Source: Heterobasidion occidentale (lineage: Eukaryota; Basidiomycota; Agaricomycetes; Russulales; Bondarzewiaceae). From it: DNA of 64,000 bases. The translations under genes and the position numbers were made by a program. Below the pieces are notes generated by a model. The model was not told the origin of the DNA. It did no database searches and saw only the letters and a program-made list of their open reading frames with translations. The stretch is taken from assembly GCA_039111635.1 (NCBI GenBank), contig JBCAQO010000008.1:1674001-1738000 (forward strand). The letters run 5' to 3'. Position 1 is the first letter of the stretch, and each line of letters starts with the position of its first letter. Of this stretch, positions 23,706 through 36,310 are shown in pieces.

Positions 23706-23921
23706 GGGATGGATGAGTGTTGGTGAGGACGCGGGAGGTGGAGGGAAGAGTGGTGAGGAAGAGCAGGGGTTAAAGAGAGGGAGAGCACAGCCCGGGGGGT
23801 GTCGAGGGTGCGGGCGAGGGCGAGGAGGCGATGGAACCCCATTTGGACGTGTAACCGGCAACGGCCGAGGGGAGCAAAAAGCGGGCAGGAGGAGGAGGAC
23901 GGGCGTTGGCTGGCAGACGAC
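23706..23921. promoter_or_regulatory. Shared promoter of RhoGAP and mL44 genes
   Basis: These 216 bp separate divergent start codons (23705 minus, 23922 plus). The region is purine-rich on the plus strand, with gagg/aggag runs. No TATA box was seen. Confidence 0.5.
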
Positions 23922-24212
23922 ATGGCCGCGAAGCTCGCCGCCTCAGTCCCGCTCAGTGCGCTCAAGGCCTTCCCCCCAAAACACGCCCTCGCAGGCTCCT
24001 CACGCGCTGCGAACTTCGACCCCGACACCTGGGCAGCCCTCCAGCCCCCGCCCCCCGCCGCCCTCTCCGCCCTCGCACACCGCATCGGCCTCGGCGCCAC
24101 CCTCCAGCCCCCGCACGTCCAGCAGGCATGCACACACCCCTCCTTCCTCGCCCTCCACGCAAACCACCGCCCCGCTGACCCCGCACCCCCCGCCAATGCC
24201 AACCTCGCCGCA

Positions 24213-24244
<32 letters not shown>

Positions 24245-25194
24245 TGAGCACCTCGACGCGTCCTACCCCCACCTCCCCACCCGCGTCCTCAAGGCCGCGG
24301 TCAGCGCCTACGTCGGGCCCCTCACCTGCGCCGCCGTCGCCCGCGAAATCGGCGCAGCGCCCCTCCTCCGCTGGAACAGAACAGTTCGTCCACTTCTCTC
24401 TCTCTCTCTCTCTCTGCTCACGTGCTCACCACTCCTCGCCCCTCCAGCCGCCGACCCTCACCCGCTTCGGCGTCATGCACTACGACGCCCTCTCCTCCAT
24501 CCCCCGCGCCCTCACCGCCCTCATCTACCAGCAGCGCTCCCTCCCCACCGCCCGCGCCTTCGCCCACGCCTACTTCCTCTCGCGTGACATCGACCTCCGC
24601 GCCATGATCAAGTTCCGCGACCCAAAACTCAACCTCGTCGACACCGTCGCAAAGTTCGGCCGCGAAAAGCCCGTCTCCAGGTGAGCCTCTCCGCCCCGCC
24701 TCGCCGCGTCGGATTCGCTGACGCCCGTGCCCGTCGCCCGCGCGCACAGGCTGCTCAAGGAGACAGGCCGCTTCTCCAACTCCCCCGTCTTCGTCGTCGG
24801 CATCTTCTCCGGCGCAGACAAGCTCGGCGAAGGCTTCGGCAGCTCCCTCCAAATGGCCGAATTCCGCGTCCGTCCTCTCCCCTTCCCCCCCTTCTCTCTT
24901 CTCTCACGCTCACGTCTCCCTTTTTTCGTTTTGTATTCGCAGGCCGCAGAGGACGCCCTGCACAGGCTCTACCTCACCCGCACGCCCCCACACCTCCTCC
25001 GCCTCCCCACCTCCACCTTCCCCGCTCCGCCCGAGGGAGCGGAAGACCCGCACGCGCGCGCGGACGTGTTCGCGGCCCCCCCGCACGCGGAGGCGCCGTA
25101 CGTCCCCGGCGAACTCGGCGAGTCGGAGGTCCCCACCGGCAGCGCGGGCAGGAGCGCGATCAAGATGCCCCCCGCCGCCGGCGCGGCGCGGTAG
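23922..25194 (+). CDS. MRPL3: Mitochondrial ribosomal protein mL44 (MRPL3-type)
   Basis: Structural protein of the mitochondrial large ribosomal subunit, derived from RNase III. The four exons (23922-24383, 24448-24680, 24750-24867, 24943-25194) join in frame to give 354 residues. The N-terminal half is an RNase III-like fold (LQPPHVQQACTHPSFL, NLAALGNSLLGLFAAEHL, ALTALIYQQRSLPTARAFA) in which the catalytic acidic residues of true RNase III are not preserved (LGNSLL where the enzyme has an E-x-LGD motif). A dsRNA-binding-like domain follows (GRFSNSPVFVVGIFSGADK, GFGSSLQMAEFRAAEDALHRLYL). The C-terminal ~70 residues are a Pro/Ala-rich extension. The start was chosen as the first ATG of the long exon; the N-terminus (AAKLAASVPLSALKAF) suits a mitochondrial targeting helix. 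It is divergent from the RhoGAP gene. Confidence 0.9.
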
Positions 25195-27370
25195 TGTGCG
25201 AGGAGGAGGGGAGAGCAGGAGGGGCGGGAAGAGGGGGGGGTGGTGGAACAGGAGAGCGCGTCGCGCGTGGTGGTGTCGTTTCTCGTTTGTTTGTGCCTAC
25301 ATTAATCAGCAACTTGCTTTCGTTTGTCGCGCGGCGCGCGGGGCGGGACGGGGCGGGGCGGGGCGGGGCGGGGGTGATGTTTTCCGCGAGGTGGGTTTGC
25401 GCGGTGGGTTCGTTGAGCTGGGGGCTCGCGTGAGGCGAGCGACGCCGAGCCCGTCGCGAGCAGGTGTGTTTCGCCCTGCCCTGCCCTGCGCTGCTCTGTT
25501 CCCCGTGGACGGCGCGGGCAGGGAAACGAAGAGCGCGATGGCGGCGGCGGCCTTGGCCTCGCGTCTCATCCGCGTCGCTCGTCTTTCATTCGAGCTCCAA
25601 GCCCAGGCACGAAGCGCGCGTCGCGCGCCCCAAGAAAGTTCCTAGCTCGTATATGACGCGCATATATGCGCGTCCGCATGTGCGACAAAGCTGTGAATCC
25701 ACCTCTGCGCGTCTGCGCGACGCGTGAATTTTCGAGAGACGCAACGCGTCGAAAGTCGAAACTGCCGGTGTCACGGTGGCTGAGTTGCTGTTCTGACGCC
25801 TCTGAGCGCTCGCGCTCGCGCGCACGTCCCAGTACTTAACACGCCCCACGACGCTTGTGAAAATCGGGTCCAGCTCGCAGGATCGCATGTCGGTGTGTGG
25901 GTGGGTGCAGTGTCGGGCTCGCACATGAAGCGCAGGAAAGCGCAGTAGAGCGCTCCTAGCCTCCGTGGCTGACCTTACATGGAAGATAGTCGTCTCGTGT
26001 ATGAAGCGGTGCTCGGCGAAATGAACGTGAGCGACGGAGTTCGCCTTCGCTGAGTCGACGTCGGGAGTGAAGGTTTGGTGGTCCGCCACGGCTCCGCTGG
26101 CATTGGCTCCTCGGGACAACCGCGATGATATTGCTGTCCGACCGACTCGTCCCTCTCATTCTGCTTTTCCTCTCTCGCTGCTGTCGACATCTCGCCTCCG
26201 ACCACGCATGCCATTGTTTAGTCGTAGTCGTGCGCGCTATTCCGACTGCAGCCTCCTGGATCCCTTCGCTTCAAAACATCCGAAGAGATCGTCATGTTCC
26301 TAAAGCTAGCCTGATAGGTTACAGTGGCCAGTCTTCCACCCCCGGATTGCTACTTCTCTCCAACTGTGCGTGCAGGTCGTCCATGCCCCTCTTCCCCACA
26401 TCACTTAGTGGCAAACTACACCGCCGATCAACGGTATTCTGTGCATACATGGGCTCTTCATCAAACAGATACGCGCCATCTCCCGGTGTATAACGCGCGC
26501 GATGAACATGCTGCAATCGATTATCGCTGGTGTGTCTGAGACCGTTTGATGCTCGAACTTCTCTGCTCGTTCTAACACCCCTTGTCAATTGGAAATTCTT
26601 CCGCGACGTCTTCCACCTCGCAAAATAGAAATAATAAAATAGTAAACGCATTCCCTTCTCGATGTGTTTAGGTACTCTAATCGATATCCAATGTGCGGTC
26701 CGGAGAGCAGTGAGCTCATCACTGAAACCCTGTTCAAGCAGGGGTCGATAGCGTCCGTGGATACGCTCTGTGATGCACTTGAACACATCACTCGTGTGTT
26801 CGCCTTCCGATAAGCATCTTCCAATGCGAAATTTCTGAAGTGATGGGTCTCTTCAGCACATCACCTGCGTGCGCGATGTGGAGATACGAGGACATGCTGC
26901 AGTGCGTCTATGCTGCGCAATTACCTTCTTCGCTTCAAGCGCTGCGCCCTAACTGTGCATGCATCACAAAATAGGGACGACAACTCACCCACTTCATGGC
27001 GATATCCACTTTCTTCATGCATTCTACCGGCTGCACTCTTCCAAATACGATTCACAGAGCCCGTCATTCCTTTCCTTGTGTCTCTATTTGCTCTTCGCCG
27101 TCATAGCTGATCCAAGGATATAGCAAGACCTGGAATGGGTGTTCCCATCTTAGTACCCAACACGTTTCCAATCCCGGCATGAGGCAGACTTCTCGGCTCA
27201 CCCCAGCACCCACCGCATGGGGTGATACCCAGGGAGCACGGGTGAGCGCTCACCTTCGAACGGAAACGTCAAAAGCAGCAGGGCAAGGGCGAACGTCCTC
27301 TCTTCGCTCATCTATCTACCTACCTGCCCACATCGTACACCCACCTCACCATTGACCGTCGTCGACACTC
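25195..27370. other. Intergenic, about 2.2 kb
   Basis: The left end holds the mL44 3' region with a G-run (ggggc repeats, about 25338-25372). A 155-codon minus-strand ORF at 26319-26786 and a 177-codon one at 25586-26119 lack recognisable domains and I do not call them. A 38-bp element also found at 40731 lies at 25956-25993. The right end (27120-27370) is the upstream region of the helicase gene, pyrimidine-rich at 27285-27355. I saw no tRNA or rRNA. Confidence 0.4.
25956..25993 (+). repeat. 38-bp dispersed element, copy A
   Basis: 34 of 38 positions match copy B at 40731-40768, in the same orientation, including an uninterrupted 19-nt core (ctccgtggctgaccttaca at 25961-25979). Sequence on either side does not align. 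It could be a remnant of a dispersed repeat, a shared regulatory site or part of a small RNA. Confidence 0.6.
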
Positions 27371-30300
27371 GTGGCCCCTTCCATTCTATGCCGATACTAC
27401 AACACCCCCAGCGGCTGCCGAAACGGCAGCGCGTGCCGCTTTGTCCACTCTCGGCCTCCAGACAATCCCTTCGCCACGCCGTCCCGCGCGCTCACGCCCA
27501 CGTCCCCGTCGTGGAGGCAGCGCGACGGCGGGGCTCGCCTGCCGCCAGACAACCCCTTCGCCTCGCCGTCCCGCTCGCTCACGCCCACGTCCTCATCGTG
27601 GAGGCAGCGCGACGGCGGCGCGCGAGCCCCGCCGGGCGTCTGCACGTCCTTCTGGAACACAGGGCTCTGCCGATTCGAGTTTGCCTGTCGATACGAGCAC
27701 CGGCGCGCGCCCGAGGCGGGGGGCGCGGATAGCGACGCCGCGCGCTCGTCGTGGAGAACGGGGTTTGCGCTCCGCTCCGCGGCCACCACCCCCACGCTCG
27801 CCGCGGACGCCGTCGCGCCGCCGTTTCTCACCGAGAGCGGGCTCGCGAGGCTCGTCGGGGCCGGGACGGACGCCTTTTTTGGTGCCGACGGCGTGTCGAC
27901 GAGGACGCCCAGCCAAGTGCACGCGGCGCTCCGACGGTTCCTGCATGACGACTATCGGTTCGCGACCACCTTCGATATATACGCTTTCCTGGTCGCCCTG
28001 AGCAGCGCCCAGAGCACAAATGCGTCGTGGGTGAGTGGGCGATTGCGCTGGATCAGAGACGGTTGAAGGCTGACTTGACTTGCTGTTGCCAGACCCCTGA
28101 AGAAGGACAGGTGAGGCTCAACGCTTTGACTGACTGCCGTCTCGTGTGTCCTGTTGTCTGACCAAGGTTTCAGTTGCTCCTTGAAGTCGTGGCTTCGGTG
28201 AGTCTGGCTATCCCACAGACGATTCGGAGAGTGTTGAAAGTGCGCGTGTGTCACAGGACAAGGGTTTGCCCAGGATACGCGATATGATTGGATGGTCCCC
28301 GGTGTCTACAAAGGCGGGCCAGAGCAGTGCCATCCTCTCTTTCCAGAGAGCGTATGTGCCATTGTTAAAGGTGCACACATCGGATTTGTCCGGCCGTGAA
28401 TCTTGCTCACGAATGTCGCTTCTCACAGTACTTGTCGTCCGATTTCGTCGTGAAAAGCACACAGTCTAAATTCCAAAAGTAAGGAATCTGATCACGACGG
28501 GTCGTTTCGTTCCTGACGTCGCGCGTAGCGCTCTCTTTCTGTGTGTGCTGGGCAATATCGAAGCCTTTGCGGATGTTGTCGAAACAAGCATGTCGACTAT
28601 GATGAAAGAGCGTTCGTTCCACGATCCTGCCTTCACCCGTATGAGGGCGCCGTTCGGGAATCAAATACTAGTCACTTTGGCCAGTCTTCTCTTTGAGTGA
28701 GTGGCTTCTGAGGTCCTCTCAGCGACCATATCTCACTGAACACCATAGATGTCTCACGCGATTCAAGAACTCCGTTCAAATCTACCCGCGATTGAGTTCT
28801 CTCGTCGACAATCTAGAAGCGTGGACGGAGGAGTGGGTCAGCGATGTCGAATCAACCTTGCCCAAATTCGAGAGCCCCTTCCAAGACTCTCCGCAGAGCA
28901 CACGAGACTTCGTCCTCCGAGAGCTCCGGAAGAAGGTCGCACTATCCGTGAGCATTGTCAAGCGCGAACGAGAGCTGGCAGATCATTCGAAGCAAGAGCA
29001 GAGCCTCCCACAGTTTCCTGTTGCGGGCCCGAGCGAAGGCATCGTGGCGGCCTTGAGGCAAACATACGAAGGACCGGGAACGGAGCGCAAGCAGGGGTCA
29101 GCGTCCGCATCTTCTGTGCATGGATCACCTGAGTTGACTAGCATCCTTGAACAGGCCCAGACACGACAACGACTTTGTCGACATAGACGAAATCCGGATC
29201 GCCCCGACGGACGACGAACTTGTATCGCGCATCCCCCCATTTTTGCCTGCGAATATCTACAATGCGCCGCATCCGTACCCTGCCGACAGCATGCAGCGGC
29301 TCCTCGATATACAGTTTAGGCTGCTTCGAGAAGAACTGACGTGCGTATCTCGTTCTCCGCCTGCATTCGTTCTCGCGCTCAGGCCAATTCACAGCGCGCC
29401 TCTCCGGGCCTCGATTCAGCTCGTCCTAGACGATCTGCAGCGCATGGATCTGGGAAAGAAAACGCGACTCGGGGATATTTTGAAGAATTGTGGCGGCAAG
29501 TATCGAGGGCCTGCCGACAGCCAAGAAAGCGTCATATTCAACATCTACACGAATGCCGCTTTCAAGACCTTGGCCCCTGACCGCCGTGGCATCACTGTCG
29601 CGATGTCTCTGAATACGCCTCCTGGTCGAGCACGGTCGACACGAGCACAGGAGCGGCGGATGTTCTGGGACGGTGCGGGAGGAAAGCGTCTCATGCAGGG
29701 CGGTCTGGTGGCGTTGGTCTGGCGATCTGGGAACAACACGTCTATCAACTTGGGAACCTTGGCCACTTCTACTCGTGACTTGAGCGAGTCGGCGGCGCGC
29801 TCGCCAGATACAATCGACGTTCGTGTTGCCTTCTTCGACCCAGAAGTTGAGTTACGCATCCTTCAGAGCTCTTCAAGCTCTGAGGGTTATCAGCATGGAG
29901 AGCTCAGGTTGTTGGTCGAGTCGCCCGTCTTGTTCGAGGCCATTCGGCCATTCTTAGAGGCCCTCCGAGTGGAGCCAACACGGGTTCCGTTTGCAAAATA
30001 TCTTGTCCTCCGTTGTATGCAACAGCACCCAAATTCTCTTACGATCTGTCGAGCCTGTTTCCCTCTACGGGTGAAGAGCCGGTCGATCTTGAGATGTCGA
30101 TGGAAGATCAATCTGTTGCGCATGCTCGACGGGCTTTGCGAGAAGGAAGCCGTCTGGATCCCAGTCAAGCAGATGCCATCGTTGACGCTTTGACGCGGGA
30201 AGTAGCTTTGATACAAGGGTAAGTCCCGCGTCTTTCGTCGCGACCTCGAACTAAATCCCTTATCGCTTTCACAAAGCCCTCCCGGCACAGGCAAAGTAAG

Positions 30301-33300
30301 TTGCACACGGGTCTACTCGTGATTTATTATAAATGACTTACTTACCCAGAGCTACACTGGTGTCGAATTACTGCGCGTCCTCGTCGCCAACGAATTAGGA
30401 CCCATCCTCATGATTGCCTTCACGAATCATGCGCTGGACCATATGTTGTCATCTGTTTTGGACGCTGGTATCACAACAAACATCGTAAGGCTAGGCTCAC
30501 GGTCGGCGGATGAACGTCTTTCTCAATACTCTATGGAAACGTGGGAGTTGGCTGCAGGACAGTCCCGTCTCGATCGCTCATTCGCTCATCGGCATCGCGA
30601 TCTGAAAGTGATGCAGGAAGCCGTAACGCAAAGCATGGAACAGCTTCTCCGTAGCGCCGTTGACCCCGCAGAAATCAGTCAAAGCCTCGAGTTGAACTAT
30701 CCGGAGCATCACTCTGAACTCGTTTGCCCACCTCGTTGGGTTTCCGCGCTTCAAGAAATCTCGCTTCAAGCTGACGGTGGCGTGGATGCCTGGCCCTTGG
30801 TAGGCCCCCATGGCCGCGAACGTGCAGTGGATGATTCGTTGTATGACTACTGGGTCAATGGCAGAGATCTCAAGTTTCTGCGGAGTTTATCGCTACCAGC
30901 TGCAAATCATACACAAGAGGATGTGGGCCCTGCGAATAAGTACGCAATCTTGTCACGCGAGGATTCCGAGAATGAGCTTGCTGGTGACGAAGATATATCT
31001 CCAGAGGACTCAGATGATTCAAGCTCAGAAGACGATGGCATGGATGCTGCGCCCGAAGAAGCCTGGAAGAAGTCTTTTGTCCTTGATGCAATGCACCCAG
31101 AGGAGGATACTGCCTCTACACCTACCCCTCCTATGAGCAATCCTTCAAGGCCATGGCCTCCAACAGCACCCGCGCAGCCAAGGAGTTTACAGCTTGACAG
31201 CTTCCAAGGCATCGCAGAATTCCTTCGTACTTTCGACCTCCCCGCTGTACCTGTCCTTCCTTCGACGACGCGCCCTCTAAACCAACTTCTTCTTGATGGC
31301 TGTGGCAGAGTATGGGATATGTCACTTATCGAACGCCAACGTCTGCACAAGTTCTGGGTCGACCAAGTTCGGTCTGAGCTGTTTAGCTCACGACTAGATG
31401 ATTTCAAGCGGTTACGAGAACAGCTTGCAGGTGCCCAAAGAAGTTGTGAGGAAGGGAAAGAGGAGGTAAGATAATACTGGTAGTGCCAGAAGAAATGAGC
31501 TCTTAATTTTTGACCATTTTCGTGACAGTCTAGGAGGCAGCTCCTCGCAGATGTCGATATCATTGGATGCACAACAACAGGTTTGCGTAATAGGTCACTT
31601 AAAATTAGAGAGGCACTGACGTACCGTTGGTTTCTGTTACACAGGCGCAGCAAAGTTAACTTCTTTGCTACAGGTATGGCATTTTTTCGAACACATTTCT
31701 TTTTAATTGCTGAAGCACACACATTTGATCAGGGGATTGGCCCGCGTATTGTGCTCGTTGAGGAAGCAGGTCAAGTCCTGGAAGCCCACGTTCTTGGCTC
31801 GCTCGTGGCAGGCCCGGTTCTACACCTGATAATGATTGGAGATCCTCTCCAGCTTCGCCCTACGATTGCAAACTACTGTGAGTCTTGCGTCGTGGGTTGG
31901 CATGGGTTATCTGACGCACATGTCCAGCTCTGTCCGTCAATTCAAGAAGGGGCAACGAATTGTACAAGTTCGACCAGTCGTTAATGGAGAGGCTTGCACT
32001 GGCCGGATTGCCGATGTCGCGCATCAACGTTCAACGCCGTATGCGACCAACGATATCGCATCTCATCAGGTAGACTGGAATATTGACACCAGTGCATCCT
32101 TCACACGTTCCGCATGCTGATTGCATCGACAGGAAGACTCTCTACTCTGGACTCGAGGATCATGAGATTGTGACGCAATATCCACCTGTCCGTGGACTGG
32201 CAAAGAATGTATTCTTCTTCAACCATTGCCATGCGGAAAACAAGCAAGGCGAAGAATCAGAGAGCCGGCATAATATGTTCGAGGTCTGTATTTCAAGACA
32301 CATTGTCGACAAATTTCTCTCCCTAAACTTTCACACCAGGTTCTCATGATCAAAGATCTTGTCCTTCATCTGCTGCGGTGCGTCAGTAGTAAGGGATCGT
32401 GATGTGATCTAAACCCCATCTTTAGGCAAGGGTGTTACACAAATGATGGAGACATCGTGGTTCTTTGCGGCTACCTTGGCCAGCTAGCACGAATGCGAGA
32501 TGCCTTTTCCAACGAATTCGTGGTTGTGTTGGATGAACGCGACAAGGTGGCCCTGGATGACCAGGCTGAAGATCCAAACGACGGTGCACCCTTCACTCGA
32601 ATGGAAGAAGTAAAGCTCACGAGCAGGGTGTGTTTTCACTCTGTTGTCTGGGGATGGCGCATTGTTGTTCATTGCCTTGTATCTCAGGTCCGCCTGCGAA
32701 CTATCGATAACTATCAAGGAGAGGAAGGAAAGGTTAGACAATGTCATCTTTATTTCGTGCTGTCACTGAGGTACATCCAGATAATCATTCTTTCCCTTGT
32801 TCGTAACTCGGGAGCTCCCGAAAGCAATTTGGAAGGTCTCGGTCGCGACACAATCGAAAAAGCAAACATCGGATTTTTGAGGGTGAGTGCTTCATCGTAG
32901 AATCATGGTTAATAGTTCAATTGATGTTTGGCTTTGATCGCAAGTCTGAAAACCGCACGAACGGCAAGTGCTTGTTTCAATCGACTGTGTTCGTCATAAG
33001 ATTAATAGCATGCGACCAAAACCCAGTTGCTTTGTCGCGTGCACGCGAAGGGCTAATTATATTTGGTAACACGATAGACCTTAGCTCTCGCAGTCAGATG
33101 TGGCGATCGATTATTGAGGAGTTAGAGAGTCAGGATGCAGTCGGAGATGCATTGCCGGTGACTTGCGACAATCATCCGCAGGCTATTGAGTACATCTCCG
33201 AACCTGGCAAGTTGCAACAGGTGTCTCCCGACGGTCAGTGAAACATACAACTTATATATATCTTGGACTAACTTCGTGATCAAATCACGCGGTTGCCTAC

Positions 33301-36300
33301 GTCCATGCGGCACACGTCTACAATGTGGCCATATGTGCCCATACAAGGTCTGTTACAGATATTCTGCTGCGACACGAGGCTTACATTGACGACTGTGCTC
33401 AAAGTGCCATCCGGATGACCCTCAGCATATCCATGTTAGATGTTCGCAGTCTTGCGCTCGACTCTGTCTGAAGGGACATCCATGTGATAAGCCATGCGCT
33501 GAGGCCTGCGGAGACTGCAAGTTCCTTCTCTACAGTGTAGAGCTTCCATGTGGGCACAGTAAAGAAAATGTACCTTGGTACGTGAAATCGTCTCCAGGTG
33601 TATCAGACCATTCAACGAGGTTTATAGCTACCTATCAGACAAGCTAGAGGATGTCACTTGCGATGTTTTACTAGAGAAGATGCTTCCGCACTGCGAGCAC
33701 GCCGCGGCGATGCGATGCTCCGATGACCCGGAAAACTACAGGTGTAAAGCTACGTGCAAGGGTGTGATGGCTTGCTGTGGGCGGGATTGTCGGTCGCAAT
33801 GTCATGCATGTCAGGGTGAGAACCTTCCGACGCTGGGACAAGTTCCGAGGAAACAGCACTGCAAGCATGGTTGCCAAAAGCCACTTTATTGCCAGCATCT
33901 CTGCAAGAATCCATGCTCGGAAGAACACATGCATTCTCAATTTTGTACAGAACCATGTCGACAGATGTGTCCTCATGCTCGTTGCCAAAAACCGTGCTCC
34001 ACTCCATGTGCACCCTGCCTGGAGAGTGTACTTGGTGAGTCCGAGCTCATCCAAAGACAGACCAATGTATTAATCAACTCTACATGTGCGCAGGGTCTGC
34101 GACCACTTTACTTGCCCAGTTCCGTGCGGCTCGGTCAGTATGGCTTAATCTTCGATGTTCACCCCCAACTCAAGCATTCTTCAGGTCTGTGCGAGACTGC
34201 CTTGTGATAAGAGGTGCAAAAGAACACTGCGTTGTGGTCATCGATGCCCGTCGAGTAAGGTTTCCCTTTGATGATCGTGCGTCGCGCTGACTCAAACCGA
34301 TGTACGTGCTGCCAGTATGTGGAGAGCCCTGCGACATTCAACAATGTCCTATCTGTGTATCGGAAGAGGGTGGCCAATCCATTGTCGACCTTGTCATGCA
34401 GAGATCTCTTGCCGACATCGATCCGGACTTAGAAACTTTGGACGAGCTCGTCATCACTCTGCCTCAGTGTAGGCATGTCTTCACCGTTGAAACCTTGGAC
34501 GGCCATTGCGGAATGACAGATTACTATGGACGAGGAAGTGAGTATGGTCCATGGCTTGACTGCAAGGAACCTCCCTTGGGCTACAAACAACCTCCGGTGT
34601 GTCCAACTTGTCGCACAGCCATCACGTCACCTCGTTATGGGCGGATCTTCAAGCGCGCCGACCTCGGTAAATAGTTTCAAACTACGTTTAGAGTCTTCTG
34701 CTGAGATCGTTGCACGCAGATATCCTGGAACGGAATGTTGCTTCTCAGTTGGCTCAGCTGCTCGACGAATCTCAAGCAGAGATTGGAAGAGTCTCAACGG
34801 AGGACATGAAGGCCAATCTCAAGCGCCGCATTGAAAACATCCCAACATTGAAATCTTCCATTGCCAAAGCAGCATCGAAGGCACGTCGCAAAAATAGGGA
34901 GAAAATACTCAAAGTCTTCCGTGAAACACCCGTCCCCTTGGATTCAATCACGCCCACAAGCACACAGTACCATGTAATTCCTGACGCCATTGGCTTACCA
35001 TGGGGGCAGGTGATTGCGCCGCTTATGCTTGGCTATAGCAAGGCGTTGAAGGCAGCCTCTACTCGTTCTTCGCACATCCAAGCATGGGAAGCAGCTTTCC
35101 ACAGTATATTTAACCAAGAATCTGAGGCAGTACTGAAGGACCCTGTCCATGCTCCACGTCGTCCTCGTGAACACGCTATGCGCATGGCAAAAATCAAAGT
35201 TGGACATCCACAGCCGCGAGCTGACAAGCGTTTCATTGTAGAAGCCTTTTGGATCACTCTGTCGATCCGCTTCACTCTTGTAGAGCTTGTACTCTCCTGT
35301 GTCAACAGGCACCAAACAGCATATTGGGAGGCCTGTGGACTCTACGCCGACTTTTTGCTGAATTCCTGCGTGAAGGATGCCCAAATTGCCCTTGATATTG
35401 TGCGGGGTTCAGAGGCGCATCGCCAAGTCACGAAAACGTCTCTCTTCATCATGCGTGCAAATTTGGAGAAATTTCGTTTCCAAGTAGAGATGTCCCGGGC
35501 CACTAACGTATTGCTGAAGGTTCGAAATGTTTTGAGTGACACAGCTGCGGATAGAGGGGTCGCTGCAAAGCGATTCATGGCGCAAGTCATCGACAGTCAC
35601 GATAGGGCGAAACCTTCCGTTCCTGCGGAGAACCATTGGCTGCAGGAAAACTTTTCGGCAACTGCTCAGGTCATCATTGACCAGTGGATTGAATTAGAGC
35701 GGTCCATTCGACAGGACGTGTTCTATCAGCCTGTTTCTCTCGATGACAAGATGGAGATTGTGAGGGCGCTCAACTTTAGTGAGTACTCAGCACATGTCGT
35801 TATACTGCTTTACATGCTGACGTGGAAACAGCCCACACCGGCCATTTCTACAACTGTCCCAATGGACATACTTTTATCATCACTGAGGTGCGTGTATGAC
35901 CAGCAACTTCATCAAGAGAATGAAGCGCCGAGTTTGATGACTTACAGTGCGGAGGTGCCACGCAACGAGCTTGTTGCCCAGAATGTGGAGAAACAATTGG
36001 CGGGACGAATCATGACCTTGATAGCAGAAATACCAGAGCGACGGAGTATGAGGAGTTACTGCGGCAACAAGGTGCCCAGCGGAGCCCATTTTCGTGGGGC
36101 AACTGGGCTATCTATAAGTACATTCTATCCTTCACTCAATGAACTCCGCAGTTGTTGCCATCGAATTTTGAATCCTTGCTCCCGTCAAACGAGGACACGA
36201 ATGTTTTCGCATGTTTCTCTCATTCGATACACTGGAGCAATGTGATTGAGACTGATTTGACAGATACAGCGGCACATGAAAGAAACCGCGTAAAAATGGG

Positions 36301-36310
36301 GTATGATTAA
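27371..36310 (+). CDS. ZNFX1-like SF1 helicase with CCCH, NF-X1 and RZ-type zinc fingers
   Basis: Large multi-exon nucleic-acid helicase. N-terminus: two CCCH fingers (CRYYNTPSGCRNGSACRFVH and CTSFWNTGLCRFEFACRYEH). Middle: a globular region (NDFVDIDEIRIAP, FNIYTNAAFKTLAPDRRGI) leading to the helicase core with Walker A GPPGTGKS (split over three exons, 30218-30355), AFTNHALDHML, Walker B-like RIVLVEEAGQVLEA, IMIGDPLQLRP, INVQRRMRPTISHLI, RLRTIDNYQGEEGKI and NVALSRAREGLIIFGN. An acidic insert (DDSSSEDDGMD) separates motifs I and II. Cys/His-rich NF-X1-type repeats follow (about 33295-34350: CGTRLQCGHMCPYKC, CEHAAAMRC, C-QKPLYCQHLCKNPC). The C-terminus has an RZ-type finger (HFYNCPNGHTFIITECGG, CCPECGETIGGTNHD; 35835-36030). 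It ends RVKMGYD, TAA 36308-36310. The first codon of the model is GTG; no in-frame ATG precedes it. Relatives are linked to RNA silencing and heterochromatin in fission yeast (Hrr1) and Neurospora (SAD-3); that role here is inference. Confidence 0.9.

Noticed and set aside
26319..26786. 155-codon minus-strand ORF in the interval before the helicase gene
   Set aside because: No domain, no compatible exon chain, and residue composition is not distinctive; described within the intergenic entry instead.
27140..27260. Possible small structured RNA (short repeats near ccccagcacccaccgcatgggg)
   Set aside because: I could not fold it into tRNA or 5S rRNA and there is no pol III terminator pattern; too weak to call.
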